A stretch of 64,000 bases of DNA from Leuctra nigra (Eukaryota; Arthropoda; Insecta; Plecoptera; Leuctridae), in NCBI GenBank assembly GCA_934045905.1, contig OW203769.1:25141705-25205704 (forward strand), written 5' to 3'. Shown here piece after piece: positions 36,020-46,160 of this stretch. The notes beneath the pieces are model-generated. The model saw only the letters and a program-made list of their open reading frames with translations, was not told where the DNA came from and ran no database searches. The position numbers and the translations under genes were made by a program. Position 1 is the first letter of the stretch. Each line of letters starts with the position of its first letter.

Positions 36020-36165
36020 CGACCTAGTTCCATGCCCTCCCCAAATTCGTGGGTCCCTCGGGCCGACCTCCCCCCGGTCTCTCCCCATTCTGAACTGGCT
36101 TTCCCAACAATTTAAGACTCCCCCGGATCGGGCCCGTTAGGAAACCCCTCCCCATGTCCTCCACT
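36020..36165. other. Anomalous C-rich sequence abutting the gap
   Basis: Strongly C-rich on the plus strand (for example CCGACCTCCCCCCGGTC) next to AT-rich intron, with no frame matching the transporter. It may be low-quality consensus at a contig end or a different repeat. I cannot assign it. Confidence 0.5.
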
Positions 36166-36365
36166 TATGATCATCAAAGTTAAAATTAAAAATTATATGC
36201 GCAATATAACCTCGTCGTTAATCTAACTAGACTATAGAGAATACTTTATGTTAAATAAGTACCCTTCCAAAGGTAAATGGTACATGGCGTGAATGGAGTC
36301 GACAAAAAAAGTATACCATGGGGATCGCATTCATTTCCTTGTTTATTTTTGAACTGCATACTCAC

Positions 36366-36520
36366 ACAATGTAAGAGCTGAGTTGTAAGTACCCGATCCC
36401 GCCATGCCGATGACAACACGGGCCAGCACAAACACGACGTATATCGACGAGAAGGATGACACCAGACCAGCGACCATGTACGATATGCTGGACATCACGA
36501 ATGCTGTCTTCCGCCCAAAT
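36366..36520 (-). CDS. SLC22-type transporter A, exon for TM3-TM4
   Basis: 155 nt between acceptor ATGATGACAG (ending 36521) and donor GTGAGT (36365). The first base completes Arg of the MFS motif A. Then F-G-R-K-T-A-F-V-M-S-S-I-S-Y-M-V-A-G-L and V-L-A-R-V-V-I-G-M-A-G-S-G-T-Y-N-S-A-L-T-L, with one T left over that would start the expected Tyr of the missing exon. G-x-L-A-D-R-F-G-R-K, formed across this junction, is the signature MFS loop 2-3. Confidence 0.88.
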
Positions 36521-37392
36521 CTGTCATCATAGAAATTTAGTTCCTTTCTTTCTGAGGAGTGACTGCTTGCTTTTTTTTATATCTTATTGATACCTACTCT
36601 CCACGTTACGTCTTAGTAATATTTCATATGAAGATAGTGTATTGTAGAAATTTAATTAAATTAAATTACACAATTATTATAATATAAACAACAGCCTTTT
36701 CTCGTACCTTTTTCACTCAGATTTTTATCTCATAAAAATCTCATACTACTGAACATCAATGGTATCAACAAAGTAGCAGCTAATTTGTTTGAGACATTAA
36801 TTATAAATATGAATTTGTGCAAATGTATTATTAAATAATAACAATTTATAATTATAAAATTATATAATAGAAATGTTGACCACGAAGTTCGTTTTTTAAA
36901 GAAGACTTTGCAAAACACATTCCCCTGAGTATTCATGGCACACACGTGCCAAGCAAATATAGATATTTAGTCAAAATAATATTAATTGTATACATGTTTT
37001 GAGAAATTAAGCTCCGATTGTTTAAACATCCTCCCGATAGTTTACTTTTTAACTAGTCTGTACGTAGTTCCACAAGTGTGTGTCTTGTCTATTTCTCTGG
37101 TAGCTTTATGTGTCTATGGTTACAGGTAAAATACCTATACTCCGTTTCATGCAGTCTAGAGTCCTGTTTAACATGGGTAGTCCTATACCTGCCCATGCTA
37201 TCTAGGACTCTAGACCCCATGAAACGGAGTTTAAGTAGTATAATAATGGACCAAAATAATCCCTAACTCTATCGAACAAATAAGCATATTAGTTCAGATA
37301 TGTATCGGATACCTCTAATCGGGCAGCCCTAGAATTCCATGGGCTTTCTACACACAAAAATACCTATTAGTGAGATTTGATAATGAACTTAC
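36521..37392 (-). other. Transporter A intron containing a 92-nt hairpin
   Basis: AT-rich intron of 872 bp. Apart from the hairpin at 37139-37230 I see nothing. Confidence 0.6.
37139..37230. repeat. 92-nt hairpin element
   Basis: ACTCCGTTTCATG pairs with CATGAAACGGAGT. TCTAGAGTCCT pairs with AGGACTCTAGA, and CATGGG pairs with CCCATG after short internal loops. It is a compact, strongly paired stem inside a transporter intron. It could be a small MITE or a hairpin RNA precursor; nothing in the sequence decides. Confidence 0.5.
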
Positions 37393-37496
37393 CTATCTGC
37401 AAGTAAGCCGAATATAAGAGCCCCTAGGAACTTCCCTAGAGCAACTGCCATTTGCACTGTTGTGCGCAAAGCAGTCCTTCCACACACTAAATCCCA
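37393..37496 (-). CDS. SLC22-type transporter A, exon for TM2
   Basis: 104 nt from acceptor TTTGCAG (ending 37497) to donor GTAAGT. It begins W-D-L-V-C-G-R-T-A-L-R, so the junction with the upstream exon reads V-S-E-W-D-L-V-C, the strongly conserved SLC22 motif before helix 2. It ends G-L-L-A-D plus two bases of Arg. Confidence 0.88.
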
Positions 37497-37567
37497 CTGC
37501 AAATAAATACAAAATATGAGATTTAAAATTATAATTTGTTAAAATGTCGTAGCTACATGTAATAGAG

Positions 37568-37964
37568 ATCCCCATAAAAAACACTCCGTGTAAAAATACC
37601 AGCCAAGTCTCTTCAACTAAAAAAAAATAGAAGAAATCTAAAAATTCAGCACTGAAAAGTAGTGATATCAAAAAATGGGCCAAGTCAAAACTTCATTTTA
37701 AAAATAAAAATATACTTGGCGCATCGTGTAGGTATATAAACAGTAAAGAATATGCCGAAAATCAAATGCACCTAATTATATAGTATACCTATAATGCCCT
37801 TAAAAACGATGCGCCAAGTATATTTTTATTTTTAAAATGAAGTTTTGACTTGGCCCATTTTTTGATATCACTACTTTTCAGTGCTGAATTTTTAGATTTC
37901 TTCTATTTTTTTTAGTTGAAGAGACTTGGCTGGTATTTTTACACGGAGTGTTTTTTATGGGGAT
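37568..37964. repeat. Near-perfect 160-bp-arm inverted repeat (long hairpin)
   Basis: The left arm 37568-37727 and right arm 37806-37964 are reverse complements along their whole length, differing mainly in one A-run length, around a 78-nt loop. The ends are ATCCCCAT and ATGGGGAT. Transcribed as intron, it would fold into long dsRNA. It may be a young fold-back transposon; no clear target duplication is visible. Confidence 0.85.
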
Positions 37965-38089
37965 ATCACTAGTTTTTTTAGTTTATTTACACAACTTTTA
38001 ACACATATCGGAGCAACAATGACTAATTCCTTTAAAAAAATAGGCCATTTCCGAATTGGTTACTACGAAAAAATGTGTTTGGTGCTAAA

Positions 38090-38490
38090 TATAAGCTTAT
38101 TTTGATATTCCATGAAGAATTGCGAAAGCATTGTTCCAATAGGTCCAGCCGTTTTCGAGATATGGCATCACTTCCGGTTTTCATAATGGCGGCTGAAATT
38201 ACAGCCACCTAGAATTTATTTCTATAAATGTTATGTATCATTATAAGCCTTCTGAATTTGTAGTTATTGTAGTAAGAGGTGATTCAAGTCTGATTCTTCA
38301 TTTTTATGACGACATTTCCGGTTTCGGTAATAGTAAATGTATATTTTGACTATTGATATTCCATAAAGATGACCGTCTGAATCATTTGGCGATAGTTTTA
38401 TTCCGATCGGTGTAGTCGTTTTCGAGATATGATGTCACTTCCGGTTTCAAAATGGCGCCTTCCGGTTGGTTTTATAAAAAGGCACCTCAG
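38090..38490. repeat. Diverged tandem repeat with CACTTCCGGTTT motifs
   Basis: Two segments about 245 bp apart each run GATATTCCAT, CGTTTTCGAGATATG, then CACTTCCGGTTT and AATGGCG. Partial extra copies of TTCCGGTT lie between and after. No protein character is seen. Confidence 0.5.
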
Positions 38491-39368
38491 ATGCCAAAAG
38501 TGCACATGTGGTAAAAATTTCAAGTCGATCGGTTAAGCCGTTTAGGCTGTGGCGGTGACAGCGGTGTTTCGTGATATCATCATCAGATGGAGATAGGTTT
38601 TAAAAGGGGTGTAATTTCACTGTTTTCACGGCCCTCTAGCCCACAAATGGCATTACCTATTGTTCCCAAATTTAGTATATGTTGTCAGGTGGGCCATAGC
38701 TCGAAATTAAGTTATTTCGCAACAATGTGAGATTTTTCAATTTTTAGATCCAGTAGGCCGAAAATGCCATGTTGTTGCTTACAGTAAAAGTAGTTGGTAT
38801 GCTCCTCATTTTATTAGGCATTTACGGTATGTTGAGTGAGTGTGAGTGTACAGTACGACTTGGCTGGGTGGAGCGACCGCTCCACTAGATATTCAAGCAC
38901 ATAGGTTTCTCTAAATTCAGCTAAATTTTTATAGCACCAACTTATTGTGACTTATTGTTGCCTTCTCGTTGGCTTGCTAGTTGCTGCCGTTGGGCCAGAG
39001 ATATGGGGTGGTTGGGGGTTAGTGTGACAACCTCCCTCCACCTGTTAGTATAGTCTCTCGACAGCTCGGGCCTCGGGTTGTGAAGGCCCGTGCCAGTACC
39101 GGGTTATCTCTATTATAATTACATTCTCACTAATGAAATTCATTTCCCTTCAGGGTTAAATTATTACAAATGTAAAAATCGTTCGATTTAAAACAGGTGA
39201 CTTGATATTTACACATTAAATTTGTTTACTTTTGTAAATAATTTAGGAAGTCATTCATTTGTAGCATCAGTTTCCATTGTATGCCACTCCATTCATTTTT
39301 ATCATTTTAAATTGAACTTCTCTTAAATTTACCGAAATGACAAAAGTAACACTGTATAGTTTCAAGTT

Positions 39369-41760
39369 AACTTTTTTTTTATTATATCAATTAATTAACA
39401 ATTAATTACCCCATCCAACTAAAGTCGGGTTGGGGGGTGGAGGTAGCTCCACCTTCCTCTAGGGCCTCCTGGGATGCCGAAGTCGGCCGGCCATTCCAAC
39501 TTCTTCCCCGTCGTCTTCTTCCTCATCGTCTTCACTCTCCTCTGATTCCTCCACCTGCCGCTCCACCAACTCGTTCCATCTTTCTACATCTTCCCACCAC
39601 TTCTCTCCTTCCACTCTCCTCCAATCTTCGCCTCTCTCCGCCACATCCTCTTCAATGCTGTCCATCCACTTGGTCCTCGGACGCCCAGCCTTCTTTTTCT
39701 TCACTTGTCTTCCCTTCTCAAATTCTCTTCTAGGAATTCTCTCCTCTCCCATTATTTTCATGTGCCCGAACCATCTCAACCTCTCTCGACTTATCTTCAA
39801 ACTTAACTTCTCCACTCCCAAGTCTTGTCTTATCTTCTTACTCCTGATTTTATCCAACTTGGTCACTCCCGCCACCCCTCTCAAAAACTTCATCTGTGAT
39901 GCCTGGATTTCTGCTATTTCTCTTCTGCCCATTGGCCATGTTACCGCCCCATATGTCAGGATTGGAATATAGTACAGTTTGTATATCAGTAGTTTGCACC
40001 TCATTGGTATACCCTCCTTCCATAACAGCTTCCGAACACATTGGTAAAAGCTCTCCGCCGCTGCTCGTCTCTTCTTTATCTCGCGCTCCACCTTACCATC
40101 CCTTGTCACAACACTTCCTAAATATTTAAACTCCTCCCGTTCCTGCAGCATTGCTCCCTGGATTCCAATCTTGCACCTCGCCTTCTTTCCTCTGTCCATA
40201 CACATTGTTTCACTCTTTTCTCTGCTAATATGTAGGCCATACTTTTCTGTCACACAATTCCATTTATCCACCTTCAACTGTATCTCATCTTCCGACTCGC
40301 TCCATATCATAATGTCATCTGCATATATAAATGTTTTTGAATCCCTTCCTTCCACTTCGTCATTCTCCACTTCCCGTACCATCTCATCCATTACAACACC
40401 AAACAGAGTCGGTGACAACACACTACCTTGCTTTAAGCCTTCATTTACTTGGAACCATTCTGTCCTCCCTACACTGCACTGCACACAACTCCAGCTGTTC
40501 TTATACGTACTCTGTATCTTCTTTATTAGTTCCCCACACACTTCTTTCCTCTTCAAACACTTCCACACCATCTCTCTAGGTAGCCTGTCGTAAGCTTTCT
40601 CGAGGTCCAAAAAAACCATCCTTGTAATGGATCCCTCTTCCCATCTGCTTTCCATCAGCTGCCGCAGTGCAAATACTAGGTCAATGGTCGACCGCCCCCG
40701 CCTAAAACCATACTGCTCCTCCCTTATCTTCTCCTCCAAGTATAGCATGAGCCTTCTCTCTAGTATCTTCTCGTATATTTTGGCTGCCTGCGATATGATT
40801 GTTATGCCTCTGTAGTTGCCAGCCAGTTTTCTATCCCCTTTCTTGAAGATTGGAGTAATTATACCTCTACCCCAATCTTCAGGTACTTTACATTCCATCC
40901 AAGCTGCATGGATTACTCTACGAAGCCATTCCGCCCCCTCATCGCCAGCTGCCTTTAACATCTCAACATTTATTTCGTCTATTCCAGTAGCCTTTCCATT
41001 TTTCATTCTCTTTATCACGTTCTTCACCTCGACTCTACTTGGTGCCTCTTTTACATAGCGGTCATTCACTCCTATTAGTTGAGCATCCACTTCCCTCACA
41101 TCTGCGTCTGTATCCTCCCTCTCCTCGTCACCCATCAACAGGTTTTTAAAGTAGTCCCTCCATATGTTCTTTAACTCCTCCGGCTTATTTGTCACTGTTC
41201 CATCTTCCAACTTCATCACCGACTGCACTTCATTGTCCCGTCGTCTCATCCCAACCATGTTGTACAACATTTTCTTACTACCATCATAATCTCTTTCCAG
41301 CTTGTCTGCAAGAACCTCCATCGTCTTTCTCTTCTCCTCTTCAACAATTGACTTCACCAGGATCTTAGCCGCTTTATAAGCTCTTACATTCTCCTCAGAG
41401 TTGTCGTGTACTTTCTTCATCCAGGCCAACTTCTTTTCCTCAACTGCTGCTTTCACTCTCTTGTTCCACCAAGGTGTTTCTTTTTCTTTTCTCTTGCCTG
41501 AAGACCTTCCACATACCTCTTCCGCTACCGCCACCATTATTACCATTCCACCTCTACGTCTTGTATCTCCCCTATTGGAACTTGCTCTGTTATTCTTCTG
41601 CAAAAATCTTCCTTCACCGCTTCTTCTTGCAATTTCCATGTTTTTATTCGTTTCACTCCCGTGTTTCGATTTCCTTTTCCTCTCCTCTCTACCCTCATCT
41701 TTGTGACCAGCAGTCTATGATCACTAATTACTGTCTTTATTGTAATTTAAACTTTATTGT
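39369..41760 (-). mobile_element. 5'-truncated non-LTR retrotransposon with long RT frame
   Basis: Minus-strand LINE copy. Frame 39459-41639 (726 codons) carries a complete reverse transcriptase: I-T-P-I-F-K-K-G-D (about 262), catalytic Asp in V-F-L-D-L-E-K-A-Y-D (345), G-L-K-Q-G-S-V-L-S-P (401-410), I-Y-A-D-D (438-442), and a C-terminal G-R-P-R-T-K-W-M-D. The first 35 or so residues are out of frame. Upstream, the endonuclease end S-D-H-R-L-L-V-T-K-M continues in another frame to about 41545, so one frameshift separates EN from RT, and the EN is cut near 41750. A short 3' UTR ends in a T-run (poly(A) on the minus strand) at 39370-39379. Probably dead, but recent. The clade (RTE/CR1-like) is not settled. 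Confidence 0.85.
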
Positions 41761-42077
41761 ATTTTAAACTTTAATTGATTTTTTACGTCCAGGGGTGCGA
41801 TCACATAAAATGATAACTTTCTTGTCACGGTGACAAGTCCCTAGAAGGCCGTGAATAACATTGAGATCAGAAGCTTTTCACCGTGACAAGAAAGTTATCA
41901 TTTTATATAATCCCACGATATTACTATTGTGAATGCACTTACGCACATGTGGACGTTTATAGCTGTGTAACAACATTATATTTTAAAATGTTAATTGTAA
42001 TGTTCCGCCACTTTTTTGTTATTTTATTATCATTAGATATATTCGCCAGCTGTTATATGAGTCGAGGTCGCACTTAC

Positions 42078-42246
42078 CTCCGAAACTATGCCAGATCCTG
42101 CGTAAGAGAACTCTTCACAAGTATAAACTCCAGGATTTGGTGAGTTGCCGGTGATTAGAAGTGATTCGTTGTAACCCGCTCCTGCCAGCTGCGTGTAGTT
42201 CCAGTTCACAGCTGTACAACTAGACTTCTTGGGATCAGAGACACCC
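42078..42246 (-). CDS. SLC22-type transporter A, extracellular-loop exon
   Basis: 169 nt from acceptor TTTGGCAG (ending 42247) to donor GTAAGT. One base completes Gly, then 56 codons, phase 0 out. It encodes the large extracellular loop between helices 1 and 2, with N-glycosylation sequons (N-Y-T, N-E-S) and paired cysteines (S-S-C-T, Y-T-C-E-E-F), as expected for SLC22. It ends G-S-G-I-V-S-E, joining W-D-L-V-C in the next exon. Confidence 0.88.
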
Positions 42247-42380
42247 CTGCCAAAATATAAAACCATTCATGATGATCATTTCACAATATAACTTTGCTGT
42301 AACCATAAGAACAAGAACACCAACACCAAAAATGTTTGTTCAGACGGACACTATTGCCAACATAATACTGATATTTACTT

Positions 42381-43397
42381 ACAGGCGCGTAGGAAGGGGG
42401 GGGGGAGTGGGGGTCAATGACCCCCCCACTTTTCATCTTGACACCCCCAGATATCACCCCCACATATACAAAAATGTTGATAAAGAGATCCAAAAATGCA
42501 CAGATTTGCTCCATTATGAGGTTGAATTCTCAAAATTTTCCCAAGTTTTGCAAAACTAATTGAACAGAGGTATTATCCAATGAGACAATAAATCATTTAC
42601 AAATGAGTTCTTGTCCAACATGATCATCCTCATGATTGAGGATCATCCTATCATCGTATGATACCAAAACATATACAGATTTTTCTTATTGCTTATTGGT
42701 TATTGCAACCGTTTTCAAAGGAATTCCAAAATCGATTCATAACGATTCTCTTTTACTAGAAATTCAAAAAATTCCCTGCGGGGCCATTAGGGATTTAATC
42801 GAATAACAAAATGTACAGATTGTTATGCATTTTGTCTCAAGTTTCCCAAGAATATTGCATTATATCATACATTTTAAATTTCTTTGAAAAGGATGCCAAA
42901 ATAGCTTCAAATTTATTCTTTTGTATCAAAAACTGAAAAAATTCCCTGCGGGGCCAATGGGGATCCTATAAAAACAAATAGTTACTTACAGATTATATTT
43001 CATTTGTCGTTTCCAAAGGATATTGCATTTCATAAATTTTAAATTTCTTTGAAAAGTATGCCAAAATAGCTTTAAACTCGATTATTTTATATCAAAAACC
43101 CAAAAAATTCCCTGCGGGGCCAATGGGTATTCTCTAAAACAAATAGCTACAAATTATATTACATTTGTCTAAATTTTCCACAGAATATTGCATTTCACAC
43201 ATTGTACATTTCTTTGAAAAGTATGCGAAAATAGCTTCAAATTCGATTCTTTTGTATCAAAAATTCAAAAAAAGCCCTGCGGGGCAATTTGGGATGCGGG
43301 CCCCCAGGCACTCTATAACGGCGACTACTTTTCCTCACATTCATTGATCCCGATAATGTTGACCCCCCCACTCAAAATGAAGTTCCTACGCGCCTGT
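42381..43397. mobile_element. 1-kb TIR element with internal 165-bp tandem units
   Basis: The ends are ACAGGCGCGTAGGAA and TTCCTACGCGCCTGT, each followed inward by G- or C-runs. Inside, CCCTGCGGGG recurs at 42774, 42944, 43110 and 43275, marking four units of about 165-170 bp. The same terminus starts the window (18-32). A fragment of the right subterminal region lies near 6205-6262, and a lone CCCTGCGGGG lies at 55674. No transposase frame is present. Confidence 0.75.
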
Positions 43398-43415
43398 TTA
43401 CGTATTACTGCATTA

Positions 43416-43699
43416 ACGGAACAGGTTGGCGGAGTGGTAACGCTCTAAACTTGTATTCAGGACGCCCAGGTTCGATTCCCGCGGCCATCCTTCCTGACTG
43501 GGGTTTTTTCGTGGTTTTCCCTCAGTCTTCAGGCAAATGCTGGGAAGGTACCCTACTCATAGACCACGACCGCCTCCTTCCCACCTTCCATCCTTACCTA
43601 CTCTTCCCCATCATCTCCCAATCATCATCATAATCATTCATGCGTCGCCATTAGCCTCGCTGCAGAACAGTGCGACGTTAAGCCCCAGACAAAAAAAAA
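43416..43699 (+). mobile_element. tRNA-derived SINE with 13-bp target duplication
   Basis: TATTACTGCATTA at 43403-43415 and 43700-43712 bounds a 284-bp element exactly. The head has pol III promoter boxes (A: TGGCGGAGTGG near 43428; B: GGTTCGATTCC near 43470). Next comes a body with TTTTTCGTGGTTTTCCC and GCAAATGCTGGGAAGGTACC, similar to a core shared by many insect SINEs, and then an A-run. The perfect duplication points to a recent insertion. Confidence 0.88.
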
Positions 43700-43729
43700 T
43701 ATTACTGCATTATCACTATTATTACTTAC

Positions 43730-43953
43730 CCAGGTATTGAGATATTTCGTATCTGATCTGGCGTCCATTGAGCCTCCTGCAAGGGTTGAATCGTGCACCA
43801 ATGTGGCATATCGCCACCGATGAAGACGTAGGCCGTCAGATGCCAGACGTTGAAGAGGCCAGGCGTTGATGCCAAGAAGAAGACCATCCAGAGCCAGGGG
43901 CCGAGTTTACCCAGCTCATCCAGCGCGCTCTCCAGGCCATCGTCAGGCGCAGG
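43730..43953 (-). CDS. SLC22-type transporter A, exon for TM1
   Basis: 224 nt from acceptor ATCCTCAG (ending 43954) to donor GTAAGT (43724-43729). Phase 0 in, two bases (GG) out. It opens P-A-P-D-D-G-L-E-S-A-L-D-E-L-G-K-L-G, has helix 1 (W-L-W-M-V-F-F-L-A-S-T-P-G-L-F-N-V-W) and continues into the extracellular loop (H-W-C-T-I-Q-P; sequon N-I-S). It lies beside the SINE, whose right target duplication ends 18 bp away. Confidence 0.88.
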
Positions 43954-45082
43954 CTGAGGATAATCATGAACATCACTTCAAACATACCACACAGTACCAG
44001 AACATACTATTGCTTTAATTATCATCGAGTTGATTGAGCGAGCGAAGCAAGCGACTCCTTTTGACTCTTTTGACACGGACCTCTGCTTTTTTTGGTGTTT
44101 GTTTTTTTGTTTTGGCTGCTAACTGGAGCAATAGAAGTCGCAACGTTTCACCGATCACCGATCACATGTGTAGAGACAACCTTCTCTGTTTGCAGACTAT
44201 AATTTTTTTGAAATCCATTAATTGGTTCATTGGTAAAATAAATATCTCCTAATAGGTTACAAATTGAAAATGGTATTCGAAAAAGTTGATCAAATTCATA
44301 TTTTGCATGGTCATTAAGACCAACATTGTCTCATATTTTAAAATTTTCATTGTGAACTTATTGAAATTTTTAATAGCTGTCAGAAATGAAGTATTGAAAA
44401 TGAATGTTTTTCCACTGTAACTGAATCAGATTTGCTTTAGGTACCAGAGTGTTTAGATGCTATGTTCACTTTTCAGTGAAAAGCAGATACTTTTATGTTG
44501 AGTGAGTGAATCAAATTTGAATAATTCATTATGGAACATAGTTTTAAACAAATCATTTCGAGTTTTTAAAGACCTTGATTGACTTTTCGTGAATTCGTAG
44601 TTCTGATGGCCGTGCTTCCTGTGTTTCTACTTGGCTGAGTTTGCATCCAGGAGGGATTAGAAAACATTAGTCGATATTTCAACAATTTCGTTCATTGGCG
44701 TTTGTTCTCTTCTCGTGACCAAACGTTATCGAGAGTTTTTGTCAGAACAGTGATATTTTATAATTGTCTTCTTCTACCTATACTTGTGGAAACGTTGGAT
44801 TCATTCCGTTTCTGAGCTTCTGTCTAGCCTGATATTTCCTTGAAGGTTGCTAATTTTTTGAAAGGTTTGATTCATTCAGTTCAAAACAATACCTACATTG
44901 TATTATAGTAATTGTGGAACGTTGGATTCATTATGTTTCTAAACTAGGTACTATGTTTAACCTGACTCGTTTTTGTGTGTATATTTGATTCCTTTCACTT
45001 ATTATATTGAAAAGCGTTTACTTTATTTTCATATTTGCGAGGTTTTGTTTTAGATTCATTTCGTAGCATTACGACATTGAAT

Positions 45083-45131
45083 GTACTAGGAAAACGCTCA
45101 GTGTAACGCGTTGATGAGCGAGCACGGACAC
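45083..45131. repeat. 49-bp inverted pair, left copy (partner 46610-46658)
   Basis: TACTAGGAAAACGCTC through GCGTTGATGAGCGAGCAC and on to GACACG recurs inverted at 46610-46658 with two differences. The partner falls outside the larger element's right end at 46560, so the two structures overlap rather than nest. Confidence 0.7.
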
Positions 45132-45631
45132 GCGCAACACTTCGAACCGAAATTATGTCTATCGAAAATATCATTAAAAGCCAATAATTCTTGAAATTCG
45201 TCAGACTTGTAGGTATAAAAATCTCCAATTATTCCTAAAGTATTAGTCCCAATAACCATGCAAAGTTTTAGGTTCATTGATTGAACCTTTATGATTAGAA
45301 TGTTCCTTGTTAATATTCAAAAATCATAGGATTTATTTAAAAAAATATACCTGGGACCACTCATATGATAAAAGTGTGTGTACTTACACAATATGAGACG
45401 ATCTGTTGAACGGTCATATCAGTTTCATACGTTTGAAAGTTGCTCTAACTACATTGGAACTATAAGAGTCGAAGTAGCCGTGATCAACATTTTTGAGTAA
45501 TTTGACAGCCAACACGCAAAATGTCCGTAAAATATCAATAACTTTTGGATTTAAACACAGATAAGTCTGAAAATTGTCAAAAATACAGATAATGTTGGTC
45601 TGACCATGCAAAGTTTTAAAGTGGTCCCACT

Positions 45632-46160
45632 GCTCCAGCCAAGGTGCTTAGAATTCGCCGTAATTCATACAAATCTCTGATGAAATAATACCTCAAACAA
45701 CAGCATAACACAATTATATCTCACCGTGTGCTCCAATTATATGTTTTTAATTGAAGTTCCAATTAAACTATCCCAAAATAATTCATATTTGTAGTGCAAT
45801 GTTGCCAGATTTATGGTAAATTTTACACATTGTACACAGTTTCTTTCTTATTTGGCCCGTGACCCCATATTTTCAAACGGCAGTCTTATTCTAAAAATTA
45901 TTATCTTTAATTTGAGACTATTTTCAATAATTTGTCATTCCTCTTGCGGTTTTAGGAGCAATTTAAGGCCAATTTTCCAGGACGATTTCATGTCTCCCTG
46001 TGTTATCTTATGGGGGAAAAGATGATCTTCAATCAAGAATATCTAATTATATGATACCGTAAGGGGCAAATATTTTTTGCTAGTTGTATGTAATATGGTT
46101 TCATTAATCTTTGGTGTGAATTACAGCAAATTCTCATTCCTATGCCGAAACGATGGAACC
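45632..46160 (+). repeat. Dispersed 530-bp repeat, copy 2
   Basis: Homologous over its length to 9852-10385 in the same orientation, about 36 kb away. In this copy it is embedded in the composite element, which suggests copy 1 is a remnant of the same family. Confidence 0.75.

Larger units (their letters stand above)
37497..42077 (-). other. Transporter A intron hosting a long hairpin and a LINE
   Basis: A 4.6-kb intron with the 397-bp hairpin (37568-37964), a diverged repeat with CACTTCCGGTTTC motifs (38090-38490), unassigned sequence to about 39360, and a LINE in the same orientation as the gene (39369-41760). Confidence 0.65.
42247..43729 (-). other. Transporter A intron filled by a TIR element and a SINE
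   Basis: Almost all of this intron is mobile DNA: the element at 42381-43397 and, a few bases on, the SINE at 43416-43699. Little unique sequence remains. Confidence 0.7.

Noticed and set aside
35725..36115. Open frames spanning the N run
   Set aside because: Artefacts of translating unknown bases as X.
39437..41767. Several plus-strand open frames opposite the LINE
   Set aside because: Shadows of the high-GC reverse transcriptase frame; Pro/Ser/Phe-rich with no motifs.
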